Virus record (IMG/VR): IMGVR_UViG_3300032050_000777
Location: 1-24,558 of that record
DNA from: a virus
DNA: 24,558 nucleotides
Strand: one strand, 5' to 3'
Positions 13,442-20,614 of this stretch are shown piece by piece. Every line of letters starts with the position of its first letter. The stretch's first letter is position 1. The position numbers were made by a program, and so were the translations under genes. The notes beneath the pieces were generated by a model. That model saw only the letters and a list, made by a program, of their open reading frames with translations, ran no database searches and was not told where the DNA came from.

Positions 13442-14363
13442 TTCGGGACTCCAATTTCAATGCCTCTTTGGCATATTGCTCAGGTGTAAGACCCAGTTTC
13501 TTTGCCAACTGGACTTGGCTGGCCTTCAGTCTGATCTTGTTTGAAGACGTACTGCGGACAGCGGGTGCTACAACTGTGCCTGCCTTAGGCTTAACGGGCT
13601 CCTCTGCCTCAAAGGCTTCGGGAAACCGTTTACGCATTGTTTTGTCCAATGTGCGGTAATAATCCTCAGACCCAACAGAAACTCCGCTTTCCCTAAGCTC
13701 TTCATGCAGGCCAAGGGCATATGCGGTCATTCCTTTGTGCTTTCCAAACCACTCATTGCGCTCTTGCCACGCTAATGCTTTATGGTCAGGTCCAGCTTGT
13801 TTTTGGACTGATTCATATGTTTGTTGCGTTTTTACAGCAGAATCTTCTTCGTGTAAAGGGGGTAGCTTAAAGTTTTTAGCCTGCAACAGCTTAATGCTTG
13901 CATCTTGAAGCTGTTGCTGCGCCTCCAAAACCCGATCCGAGTCGCCAGATTCAAACGCCTCTTTGTATTCTTTTTTCGCTGCATCAAGCTCCATTGAAGC
14001 CGCGCTTTGAATGGTGCTGGCGTACTCTTTTTCACCCGTAGTCAAGATCTCTTTGATGCGCTTATTCTCATCAAGGAGTCTTTTTGCAAATGTCAGGGCC
14101 TCTTGCTGCTCACGCAAAGCGGCTTCTTTCTCCCGACGTTCGTCATGCCAAACCTTACGCATCTGCTTAAGGCGTGATTTGACGTTCTCGTCGTAAGACT
14201 CAAGCTCATCTTGCTCAAGCTCCTGCACCAAATCCTTTGGCATAGGAGTGCGACCACGGTCTTCTTCGGGGGTGTCATCCTCAATTTCAATTTCAACTTG
14301 GGATGAAACCTCTTTTTCAAGCTCATCAGGGAACTTGAACTCTTCCATTTCCATTGGAGGCAT
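13434..14363 (-). CDS. Probable capsid scaffolding protein
   Basis: This 309-residue, highly charged protein has an acidic N-terminus (EIEIEDDTPEEDRG) and a long central coiled coil from about residue 60 to 170 (RLKQMRKVWHDERREKEAAL; AAKKEYKEAFESGDSDRVLE). A small, probably helical C-terminal domain follows, with RKRFPEAFEAEEP, a Pro and Val-rich linker and SQVQLAKKLGLTPEQYAKEA. Acidic start, central helix and basic helical end are the usual plan of phage scaffolds, which bind the capsid shell through the C-terminus. Position between portal and capsid genes supports this. There is no protease motif. GAGGAG six bases upstream decides the ATG start. Confidence 0.8.
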   Translation of the reverse strand: MPPMEMEEFKFPDELEKEVSSQVEIEIEDDTPEEDRGRTPMPKDLVQELEQDELESYDENVKSRLKQMRKVWHDERREKEAALREQQEALTFAKRLLDENKRIKEILTTGEKEYASTIQSAASMELDAAKKEYKEAFESGDSDRVLEAQQQLQDASIKLLQAKNFKLPPLHEEDSAVKTQQTYESVQKQAGPDHKALAWQERNEWFGKHKGMTAYALGLHEELRESGVSVGSEDYYRTLDKTMRKRFPEAFEAEEPVKPKAGTVVAPAVRSTSSNKIRLKASQVQLAKKLGLTPEQYAKEALKLESRNG

Positions 14364-14375
14364 CTTGTACTCCTC

Positions 14376-14801
14376 TTATTTGCGTTTAATGCCACGGGGA
14401 TCTTCTACAACCCCCTCGACTGAATCATCATTGATGATTCGGAACTCCCGCCCATGGATGACTAGTCGGGTGCCTGCGTGCGGGCGCACAAGGACAAAAT
14501 CGCCCTTTTTGCACCACGGCCCGGTGGGGAACTTGCTTTCGTCCTTATAGCAATCAGGCCCAAGATCCACCACAAAAAGAACCGTCGTAAGAAGTTCTTC
14601 GTTGCGAAGAGTCAGGTCTGCTTTAATAAGTCCTACTTCGCTGTCCTCAAACTCTTTATCTGCCTCTGGAATCGCACAAAGAATGCGATACCCCGTCGGC
14701 CTAGGGAGTTGTCGGGCTTTTTCTTCAGCAGAAGCGCTTGGGCGATAAGCGCCCACTACCTGCGGATTGCCGGGGTTTGTAGCCAGCAAAATGTCAGTCA
14801 T
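14376..14801 (-). CDS. Phage-encoded GroES-like co-chaperonin
   Basis: This 141-residue protein has the Cpn10 fold signature from about residue 38: GYRILCAIPEADKEFEDSE, then SEVGLIKADLTLRNEELLTT in the mobile-loop region. After it come VLFVVDLGPDCYKDESKFPT, CKKGDFVLVRPHAGTRLVIH and GREFRIINDDSVEGVVEDP. This follows the GroES order (first strand, mobile loop, V..lGp, vk.GD.Vl, the hairpin with a basic residue, and I.ddDi.av). The mobile loop has GLI where GroES has an IVL-type tripeptide, the part that docks on GroEL. It would probably cap host GroEL during capsid folding; adjacency to scaffold and capsid genes supports this. The N-terminal 37 residues are an extension not found in GroES. Confidence 0.83.
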   Translation of the reverse strand: MTDILLATNPGNPQVVGAYRPSASAEEKARQLPRPTGYRILCAIPEADKEFEDSEVGLIKADLTLRNEELLTTVLFVVDLGPDCYKDESKFPTGPWCKKGDFVLVRPHAGTRLVIHGREFRIINDDSVEGVVEDPRGIKRK

Positions 14802-14982
14802 CCATATTCTCCATATTGGACTTCAGGTCTAGGGCGTAACTCCTCGCAGTGAGCAGACCACGAATCTCACCACAAAGTCTTTTGTATTCCTCAAAACTGG
14901 CGGCTTTGCCCTCCGCCAGATGTTCTTTCAAGGTCTGAACCTTCTCGTCAATCTGAGGGATCAAAACGTCGAGTACGGTCAT
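14794..14982 (-). CDS. Small helical protein between portal and GroES-like genes
   Basis: This 62-residue protein begins MTVLDVLIPQIDEKVQTLKE and is almost entirely helical, with AEGKAASFEEYKRLCGEIRG and a C-terminal LDLKSNMENMDD. Its start overlaps the portal stop by four bases (ATGA) and its end overlaps the GroES-like gene by eight, so all three are translationally coupled. Small helical proteins at this position are common in related phages. I cannot assign a function; a head-assembly accessory role is inferred from coupling alone. Confidence 0.8.
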   Translation of the reverse strand: MTVLDVLIPQIDEKVQTLKEHLAEGKAASFEEYKRLCGEIRGLLTARSYALDLKSNMENMDD

Positions 14983-17471
14983 TTAGGTTCCTTGGGTTTC
15001 TGTGCCCGAGCCTGCATGGCGGCATGGCGCTCCTGCAACTCCCGCAGTTTCGCTTCTTGATGCTGGCTGGACATATGCTTGAGTACGTCCACACCCAGAT
15101 CCATCATTGCGGCGTTCTTATCGTTCGACATTTGCGCGGCGGTCTTCAGCATGTCTGTCTGAATCCGCTTAGCATCAGTTTGTTGCTGTGCAGCAATTCG
15201 CTCACGTTCAACCTGAATCTGCTGCTGCTTAAGCTGAGCGTCCTGCTGATCTTTGGCTGCTTTGCGCTGCTGATCCTGTGCCTTGATCTGAAGTTCCTGC
15301 ATTTGCATCTGAACCAGAGGGTCTTGGGCTTGCTGTTGAGCCTTCTGTTGAGCAGCCTGCTGTTGGTTCTGCTGAAGCAGCCGTTGCGAAGCCTGTGCAA
15401 GAAGCGGGGCGAGTTTGGCTTCAACCTCAGGCGGCATGTTGATATCCTCGCCAGCTTCGTCTTTCTGAGGCGGCAGGGAAAAGCCCAATTGCTGCTCGAT
15501 CTGCTTGCGGTACTCAAACCCAAGGTGCTCATTAATATGAGCCATCATCGCAGAGGCCAACTGCTGAGCCATAGGGTTGCTCTGCAACAGTTGCTGAATC
15601 TTCGGATCCTGCATCGCAGACATATGCACCATGATGTGTGCCTGATGGTCTTGATAAGCGAACGCCTTGACTGGCTTCATCATCAGCACGTTTTGATTCT
15701 CAGACACCGGATCCATCGGCTTCTGATCCTCATCCATTGGGACTAGTTTGCTGGCTTCTTTAACCCCAAGAACGTCCAGCATCTGCCTATGGAGCAGGGG
15801 CATGTTGTACAACTGGGGTGAGCCTTGAGCCAACTGCATCACGGCCTGATACTGAACAATCTTCTGCGCCATGGTGGACGCATTCGGATCACTCACCGGG
15901 ATGACATCAACGTCGTCGTAGTCGGACTTCTTGGCCTTGGGGTCCCCCTCGTCCGGGTCATACGAATACTCATCGGGGGTGTAATCCCTAATGATGTCCC
16001 GCAGCAGCACCAACTCCTGCTTCATTGAATAGTGGATGCGGGCCTGAACAGCGCTCATCGTCTTGAGAGTGCGCTCAAGAATCGCCAGCGTCGTCCCGAC
16101 AGGGGCTTGTGACGACATATCACTAATCTGGAGATCAGCCGTATTGGCGAACCGGCGTCCCTCCTCAATTATCTTGTCCATCAGCCCAGCCAGCGTCTGG
16201 CTCGGCTCTTTATAAGGAAGCGGCAGCAGATTATCGCGGATCGTGCCACTAGGCACATCTACATCTCGCCACTCTCCGGGGCTAATCGGAGTGTCGTCAC
16301 CCTTGACCCGCATGCCACGGGCCTTGAAACCACCGGGCAGATTAGAAAGCGTACCTGCATCGACCAACTGACGAAGCAGCGAAGTCGAAGATTTGGCATA
16401 CGCGCCAATCAAATGGATCAGACCAAAGCAATAGAACCCAAAGCCTGGGATATAGCCGTAGTGGACCAAGTGATTACGCTTGACATTGGTATTGTCATCC
16501 GGTTGCCAATTGCGCCGGATAGACAGCACCTTGGCTGAGCCCTTCTCCAGCGTGACGATATACGGCAGCTTGATGCCGTCCTCGCTCTCATGCCCCGGCA
16601 GATCCAACTCAACCTGAATCTCCAGCAGCTTATAGCGCTCATCAGAAGTCGCTCGAAAGCCCAGCCGCTCGGCAATCTTCTTCTCTACTTCGTCCAGCAC
16701 ATTGTTAGGATCGCCAAGATCAATATCCCGGTAGAACCCAGCAACCTGAAGCCTGCGTAGCTCGTTTTCAGTCTTACGCATCACGTGAGTGATACGTGGA
16801 GCAGACGCCAAGTCACTCGCGCCATAGGGCACTACGATATCTTCAGCAGGCACATACATCGCCACCTGACGCTGCAAGTGCGGGTCGTAGTACACCTTCT
16901 TGAACGCATTCCCCGCAAGCCCCAGGCCCCACAGCATGCGCTCATGCTCAGGCCGGTACTCAGTCATAACGTCGGTCAACTGATGGTTCATGTCCTCTTG
17001 GACACGCTCAGCGGACTCTTTCTTGGCTGGGGTTTCCTTGCCAATGACCTTGGTTTTGACCGGCCCAGCAGCCGGGAAGGTGCTCATCATGGTTTCAGAC
17101 TGAAACTTCACCAGCGCCTCTGAAAGCATGGGGTGATACACACCACAAGCCCCCTCCCAAGGCTCAGATCGCTCCTCGATCTTCATTCCAAGAAGCTCAA
17201 GGCCGTCAACATAAGTCTGAATCCAGTCCTTGCGACTGGCAAGGTCATCGTTAAAGTCGCCTAGCAGTTCTGCCGCAAGCGAATCCAGGTCACCCTCATC
17301 AATGTCTTCGGCAAGGTTTTTATCGAAATCGTCGCCAGAACTTGGCGTCAAGCTGATTTCCAAGTCCCCAATAGTGATATCCACAGACTCCGGGTTCTCA
17401 ATCTCAATCTCAATCGGTTCAGCATCAATAAAAGCTTCCGGATTAAGCGCCTTGTCAAAGTTTGTCGCCAC
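14979..17471 (-). CDS. Portal protein (P22-like, long Gln-rich C-terminus)
   Basis: This 830-residue protein forms the dodecameric DNA channel at one capsid vertex. The start is GTG (17471-17469), preceded by GGAG at seven bases. After an acidic N-terminus come the core blocks SRKDWIQTYVDGLELLGMKI, PWEGACGVYHPMLSEALVKF and TFPAAGPVKTKVIG. They are followed by HERMLWGLGLAGNAFKKVYY and YVPAEDIVVPYGASDLASAP, all typical of the large P22-like portals of short-tailed phages. A helical region around GTTLAILERTLKTMSAVQAR probably corresponds to the channel stem. Residues about 687-830 are Gln-rich and predicted coiled coil (LLQQNQQQAAQQKAQQQAQD), suiting the helical barrel known in P22. It lies directly after the large terminase, its docking partner. 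Confidence 0.93.
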   Translation of the reverse strand: MATNFDKALNPEAFIDAEPIEIEIENPESVDITIGDLEISLTPSSGDDFDKNLAEDIDEGDLDSLAAELLGDFNDDLASRKDWIQTYVDGLELLGMKIEERSEPWEGACGVYHPMLSEALVKFQSETMMSTFPAAGPVKTKVIGKETPAKKESAERVQEDMNHQLTDVMTEYRPEHERMLWGLGLAGNAFKKVYYDPHLQRQVAMYVPAEDIVVPYGASDLASAPRITHVMRKTENELRRLQVAGFYRDIDLGDPNNVLDEVEKKIAERLGFRATSDERYKLLEIQVELDLPGHESEDGIKLPYIVTLEKGSAKVLSIRRNWQPDDNTNVKRNHLVHYGYIPGFGFYCFGLIHLIGAYAKSSTSLLRQLVDAGTLSNLPGGFKARGMRVKGDDTPISPGEWRDVDVPSGTIRDNLLPLPYKEPSQTLAGLMDKIIEEGRRFANTADLQISDMSSQAPVGTTLAILERTLKTMSAVQARIHYSMKQELVLLRDIIRDYTPDEYSYDPDEGDPKAKKSDYDDVDVIPVSDPNASTMAQKIVQYQAVMQLAQGSPQLYNMPLLHRQMLDVLGVKEASKLVPMDEDQKPMDPVSENQNVLMMKPVKAFAYQDHQAHIMVHMSAMQDPKIQQLLQSNPMAQQLASAMMAHINEHLGFEYRKQIEQQLGFSLPPQKDEAGEDINMPPEVEAKLAPLLAQASQRLLQQNQQQAAQQKAQQQAQDPLVQMQMQELQIKAQDQQRKAAKDQQDAQLKQQQIQVERERIAAQQQTDAKRIQTDMLKTAAQMSNDKNAAMMDLGVDVLKHMSSQHQEAKLRELQERHAAMQARAQKPKEPK

Positions 17472-17500
17472 AGCTTGGCTCCAGTCGAGTTACGTTCATC

Positions 17501-19033
17501 TTAGTAATACGCCCTCTTCGTTCGGTAAGAAGGCTCATCATCTTCATCCGAGGCTAGTCGAATAAACCCGCCCTTGCGATACCTGAGCAGCGCCTGCGTC
17601 ATCGAGTCAACCATGTCATCGTGGTCCCCAGCCGGGAAAGCGGCTACCTCTTCGATCAGTTCTTCTGCCCAGTGCGTATTAGGAACCCAAACCATACCAG
17701 AAGCAAATATATCCGCTACTGCGTTCAGTCTAGCAATTTTGTCATTGCCCCTGCTTGGCGTGAACTCCTGCACGGGGATGCCCATGGCGCGTAATTCAAA
17801 GATCAAAGGTGAGCCAGCAGCCTTCGCTTCCACAATCAAGCTATCCACCTCCCAGTCTTTGAACTCCTGGTAGGCCCTGGCTTTCAGTTCAGGAAACTCC
17901 ATACGCTTTTTGAACGCATTCAACAGGATCACATTGGACTGCGGCCTTCCCGAATCATCATCAATATAGAACACCCCCCACGTTGTACAAGCCGAGTAGT
18001 CAGCACGCTCGCTCTTCAAGAACGCCGTGTCCCAAGACTGGATGATGAACTCACAGTGTGGCGGGTCATCTTTCTCCCAGATCTTCCACCACTCCCGCTT
18101 GACAATTGCCCCCTCTTCAGAGGTCGGATTCTGCTGGTACTGAGCTTGCCATTTGCTATTTGGAAGCTCAAGCCGCAATGCATTAAGCAACTCATAAGAC
18201 CAAAACTCAGGCCACAAAGGCTTATCTGAAGGCAATATAGCTGGGAATTCAATAACCTCCCACTCGTCTCCACCTCGCTGCGCCGAATCTTTCAATACTC
18301 TGCCGGTCAAATCTCTCTTTGCCCAGCGGGTCATCACAATAACAATAGAACCTCCCGGCTGCAAACGCTGCCGTGGGCCAGATGTATACCACTCATACAC
18401 CGAATCAAACACCGATGGATCTGATTCGGCAAGCTTTGCCTCCTGCTCCGAGTGAGGGTCGTCAATAATCAAAAGATCCGCACCCTTGCCAGTCAAAGTG
18501 CCGCCAACACCAATAGCAAAATACTCGCCGTTTTCATTGGTAGACCACCGTCCCGCAGCCTTGGAATCATGCCGTAGAGCCACATTCGGAAAAACCTTGG
18601 AGTAGGACTCACTGTCCACCAAGTTCCTCACTTTCCGGCCAAAACCAACAGCCAACTCCCCAGTATTAGAAGACTGAATAATCTTCTTCTGCGGAAACTT
18701 ACCCAAATACCACGCCGGCAAAAGATAAGAAGCAAACTCCGACTTCGTATGCCTAGGAGGCATATTGATAATCAACCTCTTTAACTCACCTCTAGCAACT
18801 CTTTCAAAAGCATTTGCCATGATCTGATGATGTCGCCCCCCAATAAAACTAGGCCACATCGTTTTAACAAACTCCATAAAATGCTTCTGGCCCCTCTCCC
18901 GCCTCAAAGCATTGCCATACTCATCCGCAATCTGAATCAGATGCTCACGCTGACCATCCGGCAATTTATCAATAACCGCACCCAACTGAACATCAGTCAT
19001 TGTGGACAGCAACTCAAACAACTCATCCTTCAA
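17501..19033 (-). CDS. terL: Terminase large subunit
   Basis: This 510-residue packaging motor has an N-terminal ATPase and a C-terminal nuclease. MPPRHTKSE (residues 91-99) is the Walker A-like loop, LLIIDDP (187-193) is Walker B with its acidic residues in DDP, and VIVMTRWAKRDLTG (231-244) is the coupling motif. The RNase H-like nuclease shows SWDTAF (Asp335), VEAKAAG (Glu402) and FPAGDHDDMVDSMTQAL (466-482, Asp476). The start is an unusual TTG (19033-19031), supported by an excellent Shine-Dalgarno (AAAGGTGAGGG) seven bases upstream and a four-base overlap with the winged-helix gene (TTGA). The next ATG would lose ten residues only. All catalytic residues are present. Confidence 0.95.
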   Translation of the reverse strand: MKDELFELLSTMTDVQLGAVIDKLPDGQREHLIQIADEYGNALRRERGQKHFMEFVKTMWPSFIGGRHHQIMANAFERVARGELKRLIINMPPRHTKSEFASYLLPAWYLGKFPQKKIIQSSNTGELAVGFGRKVRNLVDSESYSKVFPNVALRHDSKAAGRWSTNENGEYFAIGVGGTLTGKGADLLIIDDPHSEQEAKLAESDPSVFDSVYEWYTSGPRQRLQPGGSIVIVMTRWAKRDLTGRVLKDSAQRGGDEWEVIEFPAILPSDKPLWPEFWSYELLNALRLELPNSKWQAQYQQNPTSEEGAIVKREWWKIWEKDDPPHCEFIIQSWDTAFLKSERADYSACTTWGVFYIDDDSGRPQSNVILLNAFKKRMEFPELKARAYQEFKDWEVDSLIVEAKAAGSPLIFELRAMGIPVQEFTPSRGNDKIARLNAVADIFASGMVWVPNTHWAEELIEEVAAFPAGDHDDMVDSMTQALLRYRKGGFIRLASDEDDEPSYRTKRAYY

Positions 19034-19269
19034 TTGATATCCCTCACCTTTAACCCAGTTGGCCTAATGCTCCTAGCCATCCTCGGCTTATGAACACACA
19101 ACCCCAACTCAACTAACTTCTTCATTTTCCGGGAAATATTCCCCCGGCTCTTCTCCCCTGTCACTAACAACAAATCATCTACCGAAGGCCCAAACCCAAA
19201 CCTCTTCCACCACTCATCAATAGCCAACAACAACGTCTTCTGTGCAGGTGTCACTTTCTTGCTCCTCAT
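19030..19269 (-). CDS. LexA-type winged-helix DNA-binding protein, no protease domain
   Basis: This 79-residue protein aligns by eye with the N-terminal DNA-binding domain of LexA. VTPAQKTLLLAIDEWWKRFG corresponds to LexA's T..Q...F..I.....; GFGPSVDDLLLVTG to the GmPPTraEIA region; and KSRGNISRKMKKLVELGLCV to the recognition helix and the L...G wing, with ARSIRP at the end. There is no Ser/Lys autoprotease domain. It overlaps the large terminase by four bases, so it is made with the packaging genes. It may be a transcription regulator acting at the nearby palindrome (19326-19341) or at late promoters, or a DNA-recognition partner of the terminase. The DNA-binding call is firmer than the role. 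AAGGA lies nine bases before the ATG. Confidence 0.8.
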   Translation of the reverse strand: MRSKKVTPAQKTLLLAIDEWWKRFGFGPSVDDLLLVTGEKSRGNISRKMKKLVELGLCVHKPRMARSIRPTGLKVRDIN

Positions 19270-19289
19270 TTCTTACAATCCTTACAACC

Positions 19290-19318
19290 TGTGGATAACT
19301 CTGTGGATATGTGGATAA
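19290..19318. promoter_or_regulatory. Cluster of three DnaA-box-like sites
   Basis: TGTGGATAA at 19290-19298 and 19310-19318 are exact reverse complements of the bacterial DnaA box TTATCCACA. TGTGGATAT at 19302-19310 differs at one base. All three point the same way within 29 bases, and an A/T-rich stretch (CCAAAAATATATCC) lies some 55 bases away. This lies in the 116-base gap between the winged-helix gene and the small terminase candidate. Origin, DnaA-regulated promoter and DnaA titration site are all possible. Confidence 0.6.
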
Positions 19319-19325
19319 CTGTTCC

Positions 19326-19341
19326 ACTAACAAATGTTAGT
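19326..19341. promoter_or_regulatory. 16-bp palindrome upstream of the winged-helix gene
   Basis: ACTAACA (19326-19332) and TGTTAGT (19335-19341) are exact inverted arms around AA. The site is 57 bases before the ATG of the LexA-type winged-helix gene and eight bases from the DnaA-box cluster. Its core AACAAATGTT resembles the Gram-positive LexA operator core GAAC-N4-GTTC, apart from the outer G/C pair. It may be an operator for the adjacent gene. The remaining sequence of the gap shows no convincing -35/-10 pair. Confidence 0.45.
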
Positions 19342-19385
19342 CACAATCCTATGACAATCTGGGTTACGGCCAAAAATATATCCCC

Positions 19386-20219
19386 CTACCCATCTGATTT
19401 GTCAATGGCAAGGGGGGGTGTTTTTGTAACGTCGTTACTTTGCGCGCTGGGAAAATTTGATGGGGGTGGGTCGGAAAAAATAGGTGATTCAGTGTGTGAA
19501 TTGCTGTGCAAGGGCGCGGGCGCAGGCGCGGCCGATCGCGGGGGAGTGGGGGTGTGCCGGTGCTCGTCGCGCTCGCTCGCAAGCCGGCGGGGGGGTGCAT
19601 CCTGGATTTCGATGTCATCAGCTCCGATATAGATAGCCGGCTCCGGTCGCTCGCCAAGCTGGCCGGCATCGGTAGCATTGTCCGGCAGTGGCACCGCATC
19701 AACCGCGCCAGCGCGCAAGGCCGACCGCAGGCTATCCAGTAGGGCAGCTCGAGCACGGCCCGGATCCGTCACGGAGACAACCTCGCGGCGCTCGGTGAAC
19801 GCCGCCACCTCGGTCACTTTGCCGAGTAGCTCGAGCGCGCGCAGCCGCTGAGCTGGCGCTACATCATCATCAATAGCATGGCGGGTCAGCCGCTCAATGA
19901 CCAGAGCACGGAGAGCCGCAGGGGTTCGATGCCGCTCAGCCTCCGCAGCCAGCCTGAAGGCCTCGACCTGAGCCTGCACTGCGCCAAGCTTCGCCAGCTC
20001 TTGCCCTCGCCTTGACTGGGTTTCGGGCCTTGCCTTACTTGCTGGGTTGAATGCCCGATATGCAGCCGCCTTGCTGTTGCCTAGCGCTAGCGCCCGAGCG
20101 AACTCAACTTGTCGTGCGCTGAGTCGCTTTTCCTTTGCCTTTGCTGCCCCTTGTAGGACGCTAGCTAGCGGCACGGTATCGAGCGCCGCTTGTATGTCCT
20201 TTCTTCGCTTTAGTGTCAC
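19386..20219 (-). CDS. terS: Probable terminase small subunit
   Basis: I take GTG 20219-20217 as the start (MTLKRRKDIQ after initiator Met) because GAGGG lies seven bases upstream. The frame stays open to an ATG at 20336 with no good ribosome site, so the product is 277 or 316 residues. The conserved part, RLSARQVEFARALALGNSKA then AAYRAFNP, is the helix-turn-helix signature of small terminases (L..Q..Fa.....Gns.a.AyR.a). ETQSRRGQELAKLGAVQAQV, a helical oligomerisation-type segment and a disordered Pro-rich tail (HTPTPPRSAAPAPAPLHSNS) follow. It would bind the packaging site on phage DNA and activate the large subunit. It is clearly G+C richer than the terminase and portal genes, so it may have been exchanged separately. 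Confidence 0.78.
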   Translation of the reverse strand: MTLKRRKDIQAALDTVPLASVLQGAAKAKEKRLSARQVEFARALALGNSKAAAYRAFNPASKARPETQSRRGQELAKLGAVQAQVEAFRLAAEAERHRTPAALRALVIERLTRHAIDDDVAPAQRLRALELLGKVTEVAAFTERREVVSVTDPGRARAALLDSLRSALRAGAVDAVPLPDNATDAGQLGERPEPAIYIGADDIEIQDAPPRRLASERDEHRHTPTPPRSAAPAPAPLHSNSHTESPIFSDPPPSNFPSAQSNDVTKTPPLAIDKSDG

Positions 20220-20245
20220 CCTGTAGCCCTCGATTGTTGCGGTAC

Positions 20246-20269
20246 ACAGTGGGGATGATGCCGCACTGT
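20246..20269. promoter_or_regulatory. Inverted repeat in the divergent control region
   Basis: ACAGTG at 20246-20251 and CACTGT at 20264-20269 are exact inverted arms with a 12-base interior. The site is upstream of the preferred GTG start of the small terminase and 33 bases from the rightward TTGACA. A second short inverted repeat, GCCC-TTC-GGGC, follows at 20271-20281. It could be a regulator site; its meaning is unproven. Confidence 0.35.
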
Positions 20270-20301
20270 CGCCCTTCGGGCAAGCCGCAACGCCCAGGCA
20301 C

Positions 20302-20331
20302 TTGACAAGCAATCCCAGGCTATGCGATGCT
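20302..20331 (+). promoter_or_regulatory. Candidate rightward early promoter
   Basis: A perfect -35 hexamer TTGACA (20302-20307) is followed after 18 bases by GATGCT (20326-20331), a weak -10 with three matches. TATGCG at 20321-20326 looks better but is too close. The start would be near 20338, leaving a leader of about 55 bases before the first rightward gene at 20394. Being the only such -35 between the divergent modules, it is the best candidate for driving the early operon. Confidence 0.42.
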
Positions 20332-20332
20332 C

Positions 20333-20364
20333 TCATCTGATGGGCAGCTGGCCCGTCATCTGAT
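20333..20364. promoter_or_regulatory. Pair of direct repeats (TCATCTGAT) at the presumed early start site
   Basis: TCATCTGAT occurs at 20333-20341 and 20356-20364, 23 bases apart, about two helical turns. Between them is GGGCAGCTGGCCC, which includes the palindrome CAGCTG. The pair sits just downstream of the candidate promoter, a usual place for repressor binding. Two same-face half-sites could bind one regulator. Confidence 0.4.
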
Positions 20365-20393
20365 CAACCCAGAACAACCCGGAGAATGAATCA

Positions 20394-20573
20394 ATGAACG
20401 CTTATCACGCTTTTGGATTCCCAAACCGCCGCGCATACCTCGAAGACCTCGCCGACAGCAACGGCCTGCCCATTGATGCCGTGCTAGCCCTCGCTGATTT
20501 GCTGGGCCCGTCCGAAGACTTTGATGGACTGGTAACGGCCTGCGAAGACGCCGAGCACCTCGATCTGTTCTGA
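20394..20573 (+). CDS. First early gene, 59-aa acidic protein
   Basis: The start ATG at 20394 follows GGAGA by eight bases. An earlier ATG at 20386 runs into a stop after three codons. The product begins MNAYHAFGFPNRRAYLEDLA and is predicted helical and acidic towards the end (LGPSEDFDGL; CEDAEHLDLF). The segment YLEDLADSNGLPIDAVLALA looks like a compact helical unit and has a faint helix-turn-helix feel, but it is too short to assign. Codon use agrees with its G+C-rich neighbours. A hairpin follows the stop. Function unknown. Confidence 0.75.
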   Translation: MNAYHAFGFPNRRAYLEDLADSNGLPIDAVLALADLLGPSEDFDGLVTACEDAEHLDLF

Positions 20574-20580
20574 CCCTTTT

Positions 20581-20596
20581 GCGCCCTTCGGGGCGC
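20581..20596 (+). terminator. UUCG-loop hairpin after the first early gene, possible weak terminator
   Basis: GCGCCC (20581-20586) and GGGCGC (20591-20596) pair perfectly around a TTCG tetraloop, eight bases after the stop of the 59-aa gene. What follows is CCTTTCGG, not a proper T-run. It may attenuate transcription or protect the transcript end rather than terminate fully. Confidence 0.4.
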
Positions 20597-20614
20597 CCTT
20601 TCGGAGCTTTCCCC

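Noticed and set aside
15024-15746. Plus-strand 240-residue Leu/His-rich open frame opposite the portal gene
   Set aside because: Its composition mirrors the Gln-rich codons of the portal on the other strand, so it is a shadow.
19290-19318. CRISPR-like or iteron plasmid origin interpretation of the TGTGGATAA repeats
   Set aside because: Only three 9-base copies with unequal spacing and no spacers or Rep gene; DnaA boxes are the simpler reading.
19391-19398. Third CATCTGAT copy near the end of the small terminase gene
   Set aside because: It lies in coding sequence, is only eight bases and lacks context, so chance is adequate.
19291-19632. Plus-strand 113-residue open frame starting within the DnaA-box cluster
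   Set aside because: Opposite the small terminase C-terminus; low-complexity translation and no good start signal.
19386-20336. Upstream ATG at 20336 as the small terminase start
   Set aside because: No Shine-Dalgarno, and the first 39 residues have no family character and cover regulatory-looking DNA. It is not excluded, but less likely than GTG 20219.
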